Shown: positions 55,362 to 64,000, counted from the stretch's first letter. The stretch: DNA of 64,000 nt from Tersicoccus phoenicis (GCF_001968835.1 NZ_MRDE01000063.1:1-64000), one strand, 5' to 3'. Notes: generated from the letters alone by a model not told the origin. Program-made: numbers and translations.

Positions 55362-55877
55362 GTGGCATCGGTGAGCTTCGGACTCAACCGCCGCCGGGTC
55401 CGCCGGCAGTACGCGACGGCGATCCTGGCGTGCGCCGCGGTTCTCGCGGCGTGCATCGTCCTCGCCCTGCTGCTCGGGGACCGGTTGGCCGGGCCCGGCC
55501 ACAGCTCGTTCCTGATCATGGCGCTCGGGACCGGGATGTTCGTCTCCGCCATCGCCCTGATCGTGCTCGCCACCCGACTCTTCGACCTGCGCAGCACGCC
55601 GGCACGGGTGACGGTGGACAGCCGCGGCATCTGGATGGGAGAGACGTACTACTCCTTCACCGACCTGCGATCCGTCGCCGTCACGCCCGCCGACCGCGGC
55701 CGGCCCCGCCGCCGGCGGCTCGTGCTCACCCCGCTCGACGAGCAACGGGTCGTCTACCGGCTCGGCGCGGCGGCGACCGACGAGACGATGGAGGCCGACT
55801 ACCGGCAGTTCGTCCAGGTGCTCACCACCGCCGTCGCCGCCCACCCCAACCTGCCACCGATCACCTTCCTGGACTGA
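55362..55877 (+). CDS. hypothetical membrane protein with PH-like tail
   Basis: A 171-residue protein I cannot name. After a basic start (GLNRRRVRRQYA) come two membrane helices (about ATAILACAAVLAACIVLALLLG and SFLIMALGTGMFVSAIALIVLA). A cytoplasmic segment follows (RVTVDSRGIWMGETYYSFTDLRSVAVTPADRGRPRRRRLVL) whose strands resemble bacterial PH-like domains. The GTG at 55362 follows GGGACGGGG; earlier in-frame GTG 55317 or later GTG 55371 are possible. It sits between the pseudouridine synthase gene and dnaE1. Confidence 0.7.
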   Translation: MASVSFGLNRRRVRRQYATAILACAAVLAACIVLALLLGDRLAGPGHSSFLIMALGTGMFVSAIALIVLATRLFDLRSTPARVTVDSRGIWMGETYYSFTDLRSVAVTPADRGRPRRRRLVLTPLDEQRVVYRLGAAATDETMEADYRQFVQVLTTAVAAHPNLPPITFLD

Positions 55878-55948
55878 CCCCGGACATCGCCGCACTGACG
55901 CGGGCGGCACGCGCGTGCCGCCACACGGACCGGTCCGGTGGCGGCCAC

Positions 55949-55954
55949 TAGACT
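55949..55954 (+). promoter_or_regulatory. -10 element of dnaE1, leaderless layout
   Basis: TAGACT ends six bases before the GTG at 55961. No clear -35 hexamer. Confidence 0.55.
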
Positions 55955-55960
55955 GGGTCG

Positions 55961-58900
55961 GTGGCATCCGGTTCCTCCTCGTCGTTCGTCCATCTCCACA
56001 ATCACACCGAGTATTCGATGCTCGATGGGGCCGCTCGCCTCGACGACCTGTTCGCCGAGGCCAGCCGTCAGCAGATGCCGGCGATCGCGACCACCGACCA
56101 CGGGTACCTCTTCGGGGCCTTCGATTTCTGGAAGAAGGCGACCGACGCCGGCATCAAGCCGATCATCGGGGTTGAGGCGTACGTCACCCCGGGCACCGCC
56201 CGGTCGGACCGGACGCGGGTGCGCTGGGGGGACGAGAGTCAGAAGAGGGACGACGTCTCGGCGTCCGGCACGTACACCCATATGACCCTGCTCAGCTACA
56301 ACAACCAGGGCATGCGCAACCTCTTCCGTGCGTCATCGATCGCGTCGCTGGACGCCGCGTACGGCAAGTATCCGCGCCTGGACCGGGAACTGCTCGAGAC
56401 CTACAGCCCCGGGCTGATCGCCACCACCGGCTGTCCCTCCGGGGAGGTGCTGACGAAGCTGCGGCTGGGCCAGTACGACGCCGCCCGCCAGGCGGCCTCC
56501 GACTACCGCGACATCTTCGGCGCGGAGAACTACTACTGCGAGGTCATGGACCACGGCCTCGAGTTCGAGCGACGCACGGTCGGCGACCTGCTGCGCCTGG
56601 CCAAGGACCTGGACCTGCCCCTGGTGGCCACCAACGACCTGCACTACACGCACGAGGAGGATGCAAAAGCGCACGAGGCGCTGCTCGCCCTCCAGTCCGG
56701 CTCCACGCTGCTCGAACCCACCTACGACGCCGGCGGCAGCCGGTTCGCGTTCAGCGGCACCGGGTTCTACCTCAAGAGCGCCGCCGAGATGCGGTCCCTG
56801 TTCACGGAACTGCCTGAGGCGTGCGACAACACCCTGCTCATCGCCGAACGCTGCGACGTCTCGTTCAACACGGGCGCGAACTACATGCCGAAGTTCCCCT
56901 GCCCGGACGGCGAGGACGAGACGTCCTGGCTGGTCAAGGAGGTCGACAGCGGTCTGGCCTACCGGTTCCCCGACGGCATCCCCGACGCGGTCCGCCAGCA
57001 GGCCGACTACGAGCTCGGCGTCATCACCCAGATGGGGTTCCCCGGCTACTTCCTCGTCGTCGCCGACTTCATCAACTGGGCCAAGAACAACGGCATCCGC
57101 GTCGGCCCCGGCCGCGGCTCCGGCGCCGGCTCCATGGTCGCCTACGCACTGCGCATCACCGACCTCGACCCGCTGCGGCACGGACTGATCTTCGAGCGGT
57201 TCCTCAACCCCGAGCGCGTCTCCATGCCCGACTTCGACGTCGACTTCGACGATCGCCGCCGCTCCGAGGTGATCCGTTACGTCACCGAGAAGTACGGTGA
57301 CGACCGGGTCGCGATGATCGTCACCTACGGCACGATCAAGACCAAGCAGGCGCTCAAGGACTCCGCCCGCGTGCTGGGTCACCCGTTCAGTATGGGGGAG
57401 CAGCTCTCGAAGGCACTCCCGCCCGCGGTGATGGCCAAGGACATCCCGCTCGCCGACATCCACGACCCGCAGGCCAAGCGGTACGGCGAGGCCGGCGAGT
57501 TCCGGGAGCTGCTGGCGGGCGACGCGGCCGCGCAGCAGGTGTTCGACACGGCGCTGGGCCTCGAGGGCCTGAAACGCCAGTGGGGCGTGCACGCCGCCGG
57601 CGTCATCATGTCCTCGGACCCGATCATCGACGTCGTCCCGATCATGCGCCGCGCCCAGGACGGCCAGGTCATCACCCAGTTCGACTACCCCACGTGCGAG
57701 GGGCTCGGGCTGATCAAGATGGACTTCCTCGGCCTGCGGAACCTGACGATCATCTCCGACGCGCTGGTGAACGTGTTGCGGAACCGGGACGTCGACCTCG
57801 ACCTGGAGACGCTCGGCGTCGACGACGCGGCCGCCTACGATCTGCTCGCCCGCGGTGACACCCTCGGGGTGTTCCAGCTCGACGGCGGTCCCATGCGCGC
57901 CCTGCTCAAGTTGATGCGCCCCGACAACTTCGAGGACATCTCCGCCGTCATCGCTCTCTACCGGCCCGGGCCGATGGGCGCCAACTCCCACACCAACTAT
58001 GCGCTGCGCAAGACCGGGGTGCAGGACATCACCCCCATCCACCCCGAGCTGGCCGAGCCGCTCGCCGACATCCTGGACACCACCTACGGCCTGATCGTGT
58101 ACCAGGAGCAGGTGATGGCCATCGCCCAGAAGGTGGCCGGCTACTCGCTCGGGCGTGCCGACATCCTGCGCCGCGCGATGGGCAAGAAGAAGAAGTCCGA
58201 GCTGGACAAGCAGTACGCCGGTTTCCACCAGGGGATGCTGGACAACGGGTACTCCGAGGCCGCGGTGAAGACCCTCTGGGACATCCTGCTGCCGTTCTCG
58301 GACTACGCGTTCAACAAGGCCCACTCCGCCGCGTATGGCTTGGTCGCGTACTGGACGGCGTACCTGAAGGCCCACTACCCGGCCGAATACATGGCCGCCC
58401 TGCTCACCAGCGTCGGTGACGACAAGGACAAGCTCGCCCTCTACCTGAACGAGTGCCGGCGGATGGGCATCACCGTGCTCCCGCCGGACGTCAACGAGTC
58501 CCTGGCCACCTTCACCCCGGTCGGCACCGGCATCCGGTTCGGCATGGCCGCCGTCCGCAACGTCGGCACCAACGTGGTCGAGGCGATGGTCGCCGCCCGC
58601 ACCGAGAAGGGCGCCTTCACGTCCTTCAACGACTTCCTCGCCAAGGTCCCCGCCTCGGTGTGCAACAAACGCACCATCGAGTCGATGATCAAGGCCGGCG
58701 CCTTCGACGGCGTCGGCGAGGCGCGCCGGGCGCTCGCCATGGTGCACGAGGAGGCGGTGGACCTCGTGATCGACCAGAAACGCAAGGAGGACGCCAACCA
58801 GTTCGACCTGTTCTCCTCGCTCGGCGGGGACGACACCGACCCCGGTTTCGCCGTGGCGATCCCCGACCTGCCCGAGTGGGAGAAGAAGGACAAACTGGCG

Positions 58901-59572
58901 TTCGAGCGGGAGATGCTCGGCCTCTACGTCTCGGACCACCCGCTCGCCGGGCTGGACAAGGTGCTCAGCGAACACGCCGACACCTCCGTCGAGGCCCTGC
59001 TGGCGGACGACTCCCGGCCCGACGGCGCGAACGTCACCATCGCCGGCATGATCACCTCCCTGTCCCGGCGGATCGCCAAAACCTCCGGCAACGCGTACGC
59101 GCGGGCGGAGATCGAGGACATGTCCGGGTCGATGGAGGTGATGTTCTTCGGCAAGGCCTACGCGCCGATCGCCAACGTGCTGGCCGAGGACCTCATCGTC
59201 GTGGTCAAGGGACGCCTGCAGCGGCGCGACGACGGCACCGTCACCGTCAGCGCCCAGGAACTGTCCGTGCCTGACCTGTCCGGCGGGGCGCACGGACCGG
59301 TGGAGATCACCCTCGCCTCCCACCGGGCGACCGAGCTGCTGCTGACCGAGATGGCCGAGGTGCTGCGCAACCACCCGGGCAGTTCGGAGGTGCGGCTCAA
59401 CCTGGTCGGCCGGTCCTCCGTGGAGGTGCTGCGGCTGCCGGTGCGGTTGCGGGTCAACCCGGACAACGCCCTGTTCGGCGACCTGAAGGTGCTCCTGGGC
59501 GCCGGGTGCTTCGAATCAGTGCCGATGGGGGCGAGTGTGCCGCAGCCACCGACGTTCGCCGGCGTCCGCTGA
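55961..59572 (+). CDS. dnaE: DNA polymerase III alpha subunit, replicative
   Basis: The C-family replicative polymerase of 1203 residues. The N-terminal PHP domain is intact (VHLHNHTEYSMLDGA, H13 and H15, IATTDHGYLFG), which in actinobacteria provides proofreading. The polymerase palm has the catalytic aspartates of MPDFDVDFDDRR (D424, D426, D428). A helix-hairpin-helix region, the clamp-binding area and an OB fold (VTIAGMITSLSRRIAKTSGNAYA) follow. The GTG at 55961 directly precedes the conserved start and fits a leaderless transcript. It is distinct from dnaE2 at 1414, which has the DnaE2-type N-terminus. Confidence 0.97.
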   Translation: MASGSSSSFVHLHNHTEYSMLDGAARLDDLFAEASRQQMPAIATTDHGYLFGAFDFWKKATDAGIKPIIGVEAYVTPGTARSDRTRVRWGDESQKRDDVSASGTYTHMTLLSYNNQGMRNLFRASSIASLDAAYGKYPRLDRELLETYSPGLIATTGCPSGEVLTKLRLGQYDAARQAASDYRDIFGAENYYCEVMDHGLEFERRTVGDLLRLAKDLDLPLVATNDLHYTHEEDAKAHEALLALQSGSTLLEPTYDAGGSRFAFSGTGFYLKSAAEMRSLFTELPEACDNTLLIAERCDVSFNTGANYMPKFPCPDGEDETSWLVKEVDSGLAYRFPDGIPDAVRQQADYELGVITQMGFPGYFLVVADFINWAKNNGIRVGPGRGSGAGSMVAYALRITDLDPLRHGLIFERFLNPERVSMPDFDVDFDDRRRSEVIRYVTEKYGDDRVAMIVTYGTIKTKQALKDSARVLGHPFSMGEQLSKALPPAVMAKDIPLADIHDPQAKRYGEAGEFRELLAGDAAAQQVFDTALGLEGLKRQWGVHAAGVIMSSDPIIDVVPIMRRAQDGQVITQFDYPTCEGLGLIKMDFLGLRNLTIISDALVNVLRNRDVDLDLETLGVDDAAAYDLLARGDTLGVFQLDGGPMRALLKLMRPDNFEDISAVIALYRPGPMGANSHTNYALRKTGVQDITPIHPELAEPLADILDTTYGLIVYQEQVMAIAQKVAGYSLGRADILRRAMGKKKKSELDKQYAGFHQGMLDNGYSEAAVKTLWDILLPFSDYAFNKAHSAAYGLVAYWTAYLKAHYPAEYMAALLTSVGDDKDKLALYLNECRRMGITVLPPDVNESLATFTPVGTGIRFGMAAVRNVGTNVVEAMVAARTEKGAFTSFNDFLAKVPASVCNKRTIESMIKAGAFDGVGEARRALAMVHEEAVDLVIDQKRKEDANQFDLFSSLGGDDTDPGFAVAIPDLPEWEKKDKLAFEREMLGLYVSDHPLAGLDKVLSEHADTSVEALLADDSRPDGANVTIAGMITSLSRRIAKTSGNAYARAEIEDMSGSMEVMFFGKAYAPIANVLAEDLIVVVKGRLQRRDDGTVTVSAQELSVPDLSGGAHGPVEITLASHRATELLLTEMAEVLRNHPGSSEVRLNLVGRSSVEVLRLPVRLRVNPDNALFGDLKVLLGAGCFESVPMGASVPQPPTFAGVR

Positions 59573-59575
59573 TCA

Positions 59576-59590
59576 CGGCGCTCGGCGCCG
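59576..59590. terminator. short hairpin at the dnaE1/flavin reductase convergent junction
   Basis: CGGCGC-TCG-GCGCCG forms a six-base stem with a three-base loop, four bases after the dnaE1 stop. It is weak and has no T-run. Confidence 0.35.
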
Positions 59591-59612
59591 GGTGCCGTCC
59601 CGGGTCCGGGGT

Positions 59613-60188
59613 TCAGATCTGGTAGTCCAGATCCCCGGCCAGGTAGTACCGGCCGGAGTGGTAGAGCAGCGGGTTCATCGGGTCCTCCCCGGTGGGGGCA
59701 CCACCGTCGACGATCCGGGCCACGACGACGGCGTTGTTGTCGAAGGGGATCCGCGCCTCGATCAGGCCCACCAGCCAGCCGCGCACTCCCCGCAGGATCG
59801 GCACTCCCTGGGGACCGAGCTCCCAGTTCTGCTCGTCGAACCGATCCCGGGTCCGCGCGAAGCGGTCCGCCAGCGGTTGGTTCGCCACGCCCAGGAAGTG
59901 CACGCCCAGGTGCGTGGCCGCCTCGACGGCGGGCCAGGAGGACGAGGTGACCGCCATGTTGAACGTCAGCCGCGGCGGCTCGGCGGACAGGGACGCGACG
60001 GACGTGGCCGTGAAACCGTACGGCACGCCGTCACGCATCGCCGTGATGATCGCGACCCCGGCCGCATGGCGCCGGAAGCCCTCCCGGAACAGGGCCTGCA
60101 GCTCCGCGTCGCTGTGCGCCGAGCCGAGGCCGTCGGACGGAGACGCGACGGGCTGGGTGCCGGTCGCGCCGGTTCCGGACGTGATCAT
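59613..60188 (-). CDS. flavin reductase family protein (FMN split barrel)
   Basis: A 191-residue protein of the flavin reductase-like group. After a disordered start of about 30 residues come FRRHAAGVAIITAMRDGVPYGFTATSVASLSAEPPRLTFNM and SSSWPAVEAATHLGVHFLG, which form the FMN-binding split barrel. Such proteins reduce FMN with NAD(P)H for partner monooxygenases; no partner is near. The ATG at 60188 has GAGGTAG before it. It is divergent from hisD. Confidence 0.88.
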   Translation of the reverse strand: MITSGTGATGTQPVASPSDGLGSAHSDAELQALFREGFRRHAAGVAIITAMRDGVPYGFTATSVASLSAEPPRLTFNMAVTSSSWPAVEAATHLGVHFLGVANQPLADRFARTRDRFDEQNWELGPQGVPILRGVRGWLVGLIEARIPFDNNAVVVARIVDGGAPTGEDPMNPLLYHSGRYYLAGDLDYQI

Positions 60189-60304
60189 CGGTCTCTACCT
60201 CGGGGTCGGGTACAACGGTCGCCGGACCGGGTCCGGCGCCTCCACGATACGCCGCGCGCAGGGGCGCGAGATTCGTTTGCGACCCCGCGTGAACGGGCCG
60301 CGAC

Positions 60305-60310
60305 TACCAT
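60305..60310 (+). promoter_or_regulatory. -10 element of hisD, leaderless layout
   Basis: TACCAT ends six bases before the GTG at 60317. No clear -35 hexamer. Confidence 0.55.
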
Positions 60311-60316
60311 GGTGGG

Positions 60317-61753
60317 GTGAACGATTCCGCCGGTCCCGCCCCCGATCTGAGCACCGTCTCGACCCGCACCGTCTCGACCAGCAGCGGCACCCGCACCGCC
60401 TCCGGTGGCGGTGATGCCGTCGCGTTCGCGGTGCAGGATCTGCGCGACTCGGAGGCCACCGGTGCACAGCTGCGCGCGATCATGCCGCGGGCCGCGGCCG
60501 TCGCCCAGGATGCCACGGCGACCGTCACCGCCCTGTTCGAGCGGTTCCGGGCCGCGCCCCTGCCGACGGTGCTCGAGGCTACGGAGCAGTTCGACGGCGT
60601 CCGTCTGGATCACCCGAGGGTGCCCGAGGAGCACCTCGACGAGGCGTTGGCGAACCTGGACCCGCGCGTGCGGCAGGCGCTCGAGACGTCGATCGACCGG
60701 GTCCGCCGGTTCGCCGAGGCGACCCGGCCCGCCGACACCGAGGTGACCATGGCCGACGGCGCCCGGGTGGCCAACCGCTGGCTGCCGGTCTCCCGGGTCG
60801 GGCTCTACGTGCCCGGGGGACTTGCCGTCTACCCGTCGTCGCTGGTGATGAACGTCGTGCCCGCCCAGGCCGCCGGCGTCGCCTCGATCGCCCTGGCCTC
60901 CCCGCCGCAGAAGGCGTTCGGCGGCCGGCCGCACCCGACGATCCTCGCCGCGGCCGCGATGCTCGGCGTCCGGGAGGTGTACGCCATGGGCGGCGCCCAG
61001 GCGGTGGCCGCGTTCGCCTGGGGACTGCCCGGCGCGGCCCGGGCCGACGGCACCACGGCGCCCCCGCTCCCGGCGGTGGACGTGGTCACCGGCCCCGGCA
61101 ACGTCTTCGTCGCGACCGCCAAGCGGCTGGTCCGGGGCCGGGTCGGCATCGACTCGGAGGCGGGTACCACGGAGATCGCGATCCTCGCCGACGAGAGCGC
61201 CGATCCCGGATTCGTCGCGGCGGACCTGATCAGCCAGGCCGAGCACGACCCGAATGCTGCCTCCGTGCTCATCACCGATTCGCCGACGCTGGTCACCGCG
61301 GTCCGTGCCGCCCTGTCCGAGTTGGTTCCGGCCACCCGGCACCGCGATCGGGTGGCCACCGCGCTCGGCGGTCCGCAGTCGGGGGCTTTGCTGGTCCGGG
61401 ACCTGGACCAGGGTATCGCCGTGTGCGACGCCTACGCCGCCGAGCACCTGGAGATTCACACCCGGGACGCGGCCGGCACGGCCGCCCGGGTCCGCAACGC
61501 GGGCGCCGTGTTCATCGGACCGTGGAGCCCGGTCAGCCTCGGCGACTACTGCGCCGGGTCGAATCACGTGCTGCCGACCATGGGCACCGCGACCTTCTCC
61601 TCGGCGCTGAACACGACCACCTTCCTCAAGGCGGTCCAGTACATCGACTACGGCCGGGACGGCCTCGCGGCGGTCGCGCCGGTCGTGCGTGCCCTCGCCG
61701 ACGCCGAGGATCTGCCGGCGCACGGGGACGCCGTGGACATCCGCTTCGCCTGA
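60317..61753 (+). CDS. hisD: histidinol dehydrogenase
   Basis: A zinc enzyme of 478 residues that performs the last two oxidation steps of histidine synthesis, from L-histidinol to L-histidine, with NAD. Motifs include RVGLYVPGGLAVYPSSLVMNVVPA, DVVTGPGNVFVATAKRLV, DSEAGTTEIAILADESADP, the zinc-ligand QAEHDPNA, SAEHLE-type AAEHLEIHT, and GDYCAGSNHVLPT. It is about 35 residues longer than usual at the N-terminus owing to a Ser/Thr/Arg-rich stretch (residues about 11-32). The GTG at 60317 fits a leaderless transcript. No other his gene follows in the window. Confidence 0.96.
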   Translation: MNDSAGPAPDLSTVSTRTVSTSSGTRTASGGGDAVAFAVQDLRDSEATGAQLRAIMPRAAAVAQDATATVTALFERFRAAPLPTVLEATEQFDGVRLDHPRVPEEHLDEALANLDPRVRQALETSIDRVRRFAEATRPADTEVTMADGARVANRWLPVSRVGLYVPGGLAVYPSSLVMNVVPAQAAGVASIALASPPQKAFGGRPHPTILAAAAMLGVREVYAMGGAQAVAAFAWGLPGAARADGTTAPPLPAVDVVTGPGNVFVATAKRLVRGRVGIDSEAGTTEIAILADESADPGFVAADLISQAEHDPNAASVLITDSPTLVTAVRAALSELVPATRHRDRVATALGGPQSGALLVRDLDQGIAVCDAYAAEHLEIHTRDAAGTAARVRNAGAVFIGPWSPVSLGDYCAGSNHVLPTMGTATFSSALNTTTFLKAVQYIDYGRDGLAAVAPVVRALADAEDLPAHGDAVDIRFA

Positions 61754-61797
61754 GCGCACCGACGACCGGCAGCAGCCGACTTCCAGTCGAGGCGCAG

Positions 61798-61843
61798 CCA
61801 CTAGATGTAGGGCCTTCTCTTGGGAAAGGCACTACATGTGGTG
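61798..61843 (+). promoter_or_regulatory. pair of NrdR boxes
   Basis: CACTAGATGTAG (61799-61810) and CACTACATGTGGTG (61830-61843) resemble the NrdR box ACACTATATATAGTGT. Their ACTA cores (61800 and 61831) are 31 bases apart, three helical turns, the spacing seen for paired NrdR boxes. They flank or overlap the promoter of nrdR, so autorepression is likely. Confidence 0.75.
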
Positions 61844-61849
61844 TATATT
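61820..61849 (+). promoter_or_regulatory. nrdR promoter
   Basis: TTGGGA (61820-61825) and TATATT (61844-61849) are 18 bases apart. The second NrdR box fills the spacer. Confidence 0.6.
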
Positions 61850-61889
61850 CGCATCGAGTCCATGACGGTCGAGAGCGGGGAGGTGTCGG

Positions 61890-62477
61890 ATGAACTGCCC
61901 GTTCTGCCGCTCGGCCGATTCCCGGGTCGTCGATTCGCGGATCGTCGACGACGGTGCCTCGATCCGGCGGCGTCGGCTGTGTTCGAACTGCGGCAAGCGG
62001 TTCTCGACGCTGGAGACCACCAGCCTCACCGTGCTCAAGCGTTCGGGCGTGGCCGAGCCGTTCAGCCGCAACAAGGTGATCGCCGGGGTGCGCAAGGCGT
62101 GTCAGGGCCGGCCGGTCACGGAGGACGACCTGGCGATGCTCGCCCAGGAGGTCGAGGAGTCGATCCGCGCCGCGGGGGTCGCCGAGATCGACGCGCACGA
62201 CGTCGGGCTGGCCATCCTGCGCCCGCTGCAGCGCCTCGACGTCATCGCCTATCTGCGGTTCGCGAGCGTCTACCAGAGCTTCGAGAGCCTGGAGGACTTC
62301 GAGCAAGCGATCTCGTTGCTGCGTCACGAGGCGGATGTCGCCGCCGGCCAGACGCATTTCGACCACGCACTCGCCGGCGTCGGCCTACCCGAGCTGGACG
62401 AGCCGGCGCCGCCGGCCAGGAAGCCGCGGAAGCGGCGCACGTCGGCCAGCGGGGCCGACCAGGGCGGATTGTTCTAG
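61890..62477 (+). CDS. nrdR: transcriptional repressor NrdR
   Basis: A 195-residue regulator of ribonucleotide reductase genes. The zinc ribbon has CPFC at residues 3-6 and [10 protein letters not shown] further on, followed by the ATP-cone domain ([23 protein letters not shown] to [18 protein letters not shown]) that senses ATP/dATP. The C-terminus carries an extra Pro/Lys/Arg-rich tail of about 35 residues compared with the 150-residue norm. ATG 61890 has GGGGAGG six to seven bases before it. No ribonucleotide reductase gene is in the window; the gene lies alone between hisD and ppgK. Confidence 0.96.
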   Translation: MNCPFCRSADSRVVDSRIVDDGASIRRRRLCSNCGKRFSTLETTSLTVLKRSGVAEPFSRNKVIAGVRKACQGRPVTEDDLAMLAQEVEESIRAAGVAEIDAHDVGLAILRPLQRLDVIAYLRFASVYQSFESLEDFEQAISLLRHEADVAAGQTHFDHALAGVGLPELDEPAPPARKPRKRRTSASGADQGGLF

Positions 62478-62490
62478 CCCTCACCACACG

Positions 62491-62530
62491 CCGGTGGTGG
62501 CCGCGGAGGGGAAGCCACGGCCACCACCGG
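62491..62530. terminator. strong hairpin between nrdR and ppgK
   Basis: CCGGTGGTGGCCG (62491-62503) pairs perfectly with CGGCCACCACCGG (62518-62530) across a 14-base loop. Placed between convergent genes, it can serve both directions. There is no T-run. Confidence 0.75.
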
Positions 62531-62563
62531 ACTCCACGCGACGCGTGACCGACCGCGACCCCG

Positions 62564-63484
62564 TCAGCCCTTCTTGGCTCTCTTCTTCGTGTAGTCGAAC
62601 CGCAGCGCGGCGTGCAGCGCGGCGCCGACGATGCCGGCGTTGTTCTTCAGCGTGGCCGGCACGATCTTCGTCTGCAGGTCCAGCTGCGGGAGGAAGTCCT
62701 CGCTGCGCTTGGAGATGCCGCCGCCGACGATGAACAGCTCGGGGGAGAAGAGGAACTCCACGTGCGAGAAGTACCGCTGCAAGCGGGGCACGTACTCCTC
62801 CCAGCTCAGGCCGTCCCGCTCCCGCGCGGTCGCCGACGCCCGGCTCTCGGCGTCGTACCCGTCGATCTCCAGGTGACCGAGTTCGGCGTTCGGCACGAGT
62901 TTGCCGTCCATGATGTAGGCGGACCCGATGCCGGTGCCCAGGGTGATCACCAGTACGACGCCGAGCTGGCCCTTGCCGGCGCCGTACTGGGCCTCGGCCA
63001 GGCCCGCGCCGTCGGCGTCGTTGAGCACCTCGACGGGCCGTTTGAGCCGCTCGGTCAACAGTCCGTCCACGTCCGTGCCGATCCAGCTGTGGTCGACGTT
63101 CGCCGCGGACCGGGCCACGCCGTTCTTGATGATCGCGGGAAAGGTGACGCCGACCGGGGCGTCCGGCTCGGGCCCCTCGGGCCGGTTCGTCAGTTCGGTC
63201 ACGACCTCGGTGACGACGTCGGCCACGGCCTCCGGGGTGGACGGGCTCGGCGTCGGGATGCGGAAGCGCTCACCGATGAGCTTGCCCTTGGCCAGGTCGA
63301 CGATGCCGCCCTTGATTCCGGTGCCGCCGATGTCCACACCGATCACCGGCCCCTGGAACCGGTGGTGGCTGGGCGCGGCCGCCGCACGCGCGGCGTCCCT
63401 CTCGGTCTTCGCCGCCCGCTTGCCGGCCTCCTTGATCGCCTTGTCGACGTCCTCGTCGTTGTGCTGGGACACCTCATGCTCCAT
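62564..63484 (-). CDS. ppgK: polyphosphate glucokinase
   Basis: A ROK-fold kinase of 306 residues that phosphorylates glucose with polyphosphate or ATP. The ATP/polyP loop is in VIGVDIGGTGIKGGIVDL, and the catalytic LNDADGAGLAEAQYGAGKG and GTGIGSAYIMDGKLVPNAELGH follow. It lacks the ROK zinc cysteines, as known PPGK enzymes do. A charged Ala/Lys-rich N-terminus of about 40 residues precedes the core. ATG 63484 was chosen; a GTG four codons later (63472) has a better ribosome binding site (GGAG). Convergent with nrdR. Confidence 0.93.
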   Translation of the reverse strand: MEHEVSQHNDEDVDKAIKEAGKRAAKTERDAARAAAAPSHHRFQGPVIGVDIGGTGIKGGIVDLAKGKLIGERFRIPTPSPSTPEAVADVVTEVVTELTNRPEGPEPDAPVGVTFPAIIKNGVARSAANVDHSWIGTDVDGLLTERLKRPVEVLNDADGAGLAEAQYGAGKGQLGVVLVITLGTGIGSAYIMDGKLVPNAELGHLEIDGYDAESRASATARERDGLSWEEYVPRLQRYFSHVEFLFSPELFIVGGGISKRSEDFLPQLDLQTKIVPATLKNNAGIVGAALHAALRFDYTKKRAKKG

Positions 63485-63588
63485 CGGTCGGGTGCGGCAG
63501 TGGTGCCGACCTGGGGGCCGGCGTGTCCTCCCCATCATGCCTGCTCGGCACGATCCAGGCGATCCGGCTGCGGGAGCCGTGTCGTCGG

Positions 63589-64000
63589 TCAGGAGAGGGT
63601 GAGGATGTCGGCCCCGGTGTCGGTGACGACGAGGGTGTGCTCGAACTGGGCGCTGCGACGACGGTCCTTCGTCACCACGGTCCAGTCGTCGTCCCACATG
63701 TCCCACGCGATGGTGCCGAGGGTGAGCATCGGTTCGATGGTGAACACCAGGCCTGGCTCGAGCACCCGGTCGTAGGAGGGAGCCGCGTCGTAGTGCGGGA
63801 TGATCAGGCCGCTGTGGAAGGCCTCTCCGACACCGTGCCCGGTGAAGTCGCGGACGACGCCGTAGCCGAAGCGGCGGGCGTACGACTCGATCGCCCTGCC
63901 GATCACGTTGATCTGGCGCCCCGGCTTGACCACCGTGATGGCGCGCCGCAGGGCCGCCTCGGTCCGCTCCACCAGCAGCCGGGACTCCTCGTCCACGTCG
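63589..64000 (-). CDS. map: methionine aminopeptidase type I (partial)
   Basis: The C-terminal 136 residues of a metalloprotease that removes the initiator methionine; the gene continues beyond the window edge. The metal ligand and substrate histidines are in [15 protein letters not shown], and the metal-ligand glutamates are in VFTIEPMLT and [14 protein letters not shown]. The N-terminal metal aspartates are outside the window. It lies upstream of ppgK on the same strand, separated by 104 bases. Confidence 0.93.
   Translation of the reverse strand, partial: DVDEESRLLVERTEAALRRAITVVKPGRQINVIGRAIESYARRFGYGVVRDFTGHGVGEAFHSGLIIPHYDAAPSYDRVLEPGLVFTIEPMLTLGTIAWDMWDDDWTVVTKDRRRSAQFEHTLVVTDTGADILTLS

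Noticed and set aside
56333-59374. A 1013-codon open frame antisense to dnaE1
   Set aside because: Shadow of the replicative polymerase gene, no ribosome binding site and no domain.

Overview
The window is about 64 kb of a high-GC actinobacterial chromosome made up of housekeeping genes. The evidence for an actinomycete is strong: a GarA-type FHA protein beside gcvH and two MerR regulators, mycothione reductase, a PASTA-domain PknL kinase with its Rv2175c-like partner, SepF/YlmG/DivIVA downstream of ftsZ, and many GTG starts. The MurE diamino-acid motif is D-D-P-H instead of the meso-diaminopimelate signature DNPR, so a lysine- or ornithine-type wall is likelier than a meso-DAP wall. That would fit Micrococcales-like actinobacteria, but the genus cannot be fixed from the sequence alone. 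I see no mobile element, prophage, CRISPR array, tRNA or clear horizontal island.

Layout. 1-640: 3' end of a 23S rRNA gene, the 5S rRNA gene and the rRNA operon terminator. 821-7570: an acetyltransferase, then the minus-strand translesion cassette imuA-imuB-dnaE2 behind a LexA (SOS) box. 7719-11654: gcvH-garA-ftsR-DUF151 nuclease-second MerR, then a convergent orphan ParA-like ATPase. 11867-31775: central metabolism, lipids and signalling (pyc, mtr, fadD, ROK glucokinase, esterase, plsC, class II DAHP synthase, a cation exchanger, pknL, a LysM/transglycosylase protein, an Rv2175c-like regulator, a prenyl synthase, dinB). 32116-55298: a DUF3040 gene and then the division and cell wall (dcw) cluster mraZ-rsmH-ftsL-ftsI-murE-murF-mraY-murD-ftsW-murG-murC-ftsQ-ftsZ-pgeF-yggS-sepF-ylmG-divIVA, followed by lspA and a pseudouridine synthase. 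55362-64000: a membrane protein, dnaE1, a flavin reductase, hisD, nrdR, polyphosphate glucokinase and the start of the window-edge map gene.

How the genes fit together. The dcw cluster supplies the cytoplasmic and membrane steps of peptidoglycan synthesis (MurC-F, MraY, MurG), the septal polymerase and transpeptidase (FtsW, FtsI) and the FtsZ ring with its membrane anchors (SepF, DivIVA, YlmG). Its genes are tightly coupled by 1-8 base start/stop overlaps. ImuA, ImuB and DnaE2 form the SOS-inducible mutasome; the replicative polymerase DnaE1 and the Y-family polymerase DinB are also in the window. PknL, the Rv2175c-like protein and GarA are parts of Ser/Thr phosphorylation signalling. FtsR (MerR family) may connect the gcvH-garA region with ftsZ expression.

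The most informative non-coding signals are these: an SOS box sitting in the spacer of the imuA promoter; a register of 10-bp MraZ boxes over the mraZ promoter; paired NrdR boxes 31 bp apart over the nrdR promoter; a recurrent leaderless start layout (-10 hexamer 6-7 nt before the start codon) at nine or more genes; and several tandem repeats (17-bp, 25-bp and 12-bp units). I did not find a convincing undescribed multi-gene system. The least explained items are the small Gly/His/Arg-rich protein at 23484, the orphan ParA, the leaderless 9-codon upstream ORF at 10145 and the repeats.
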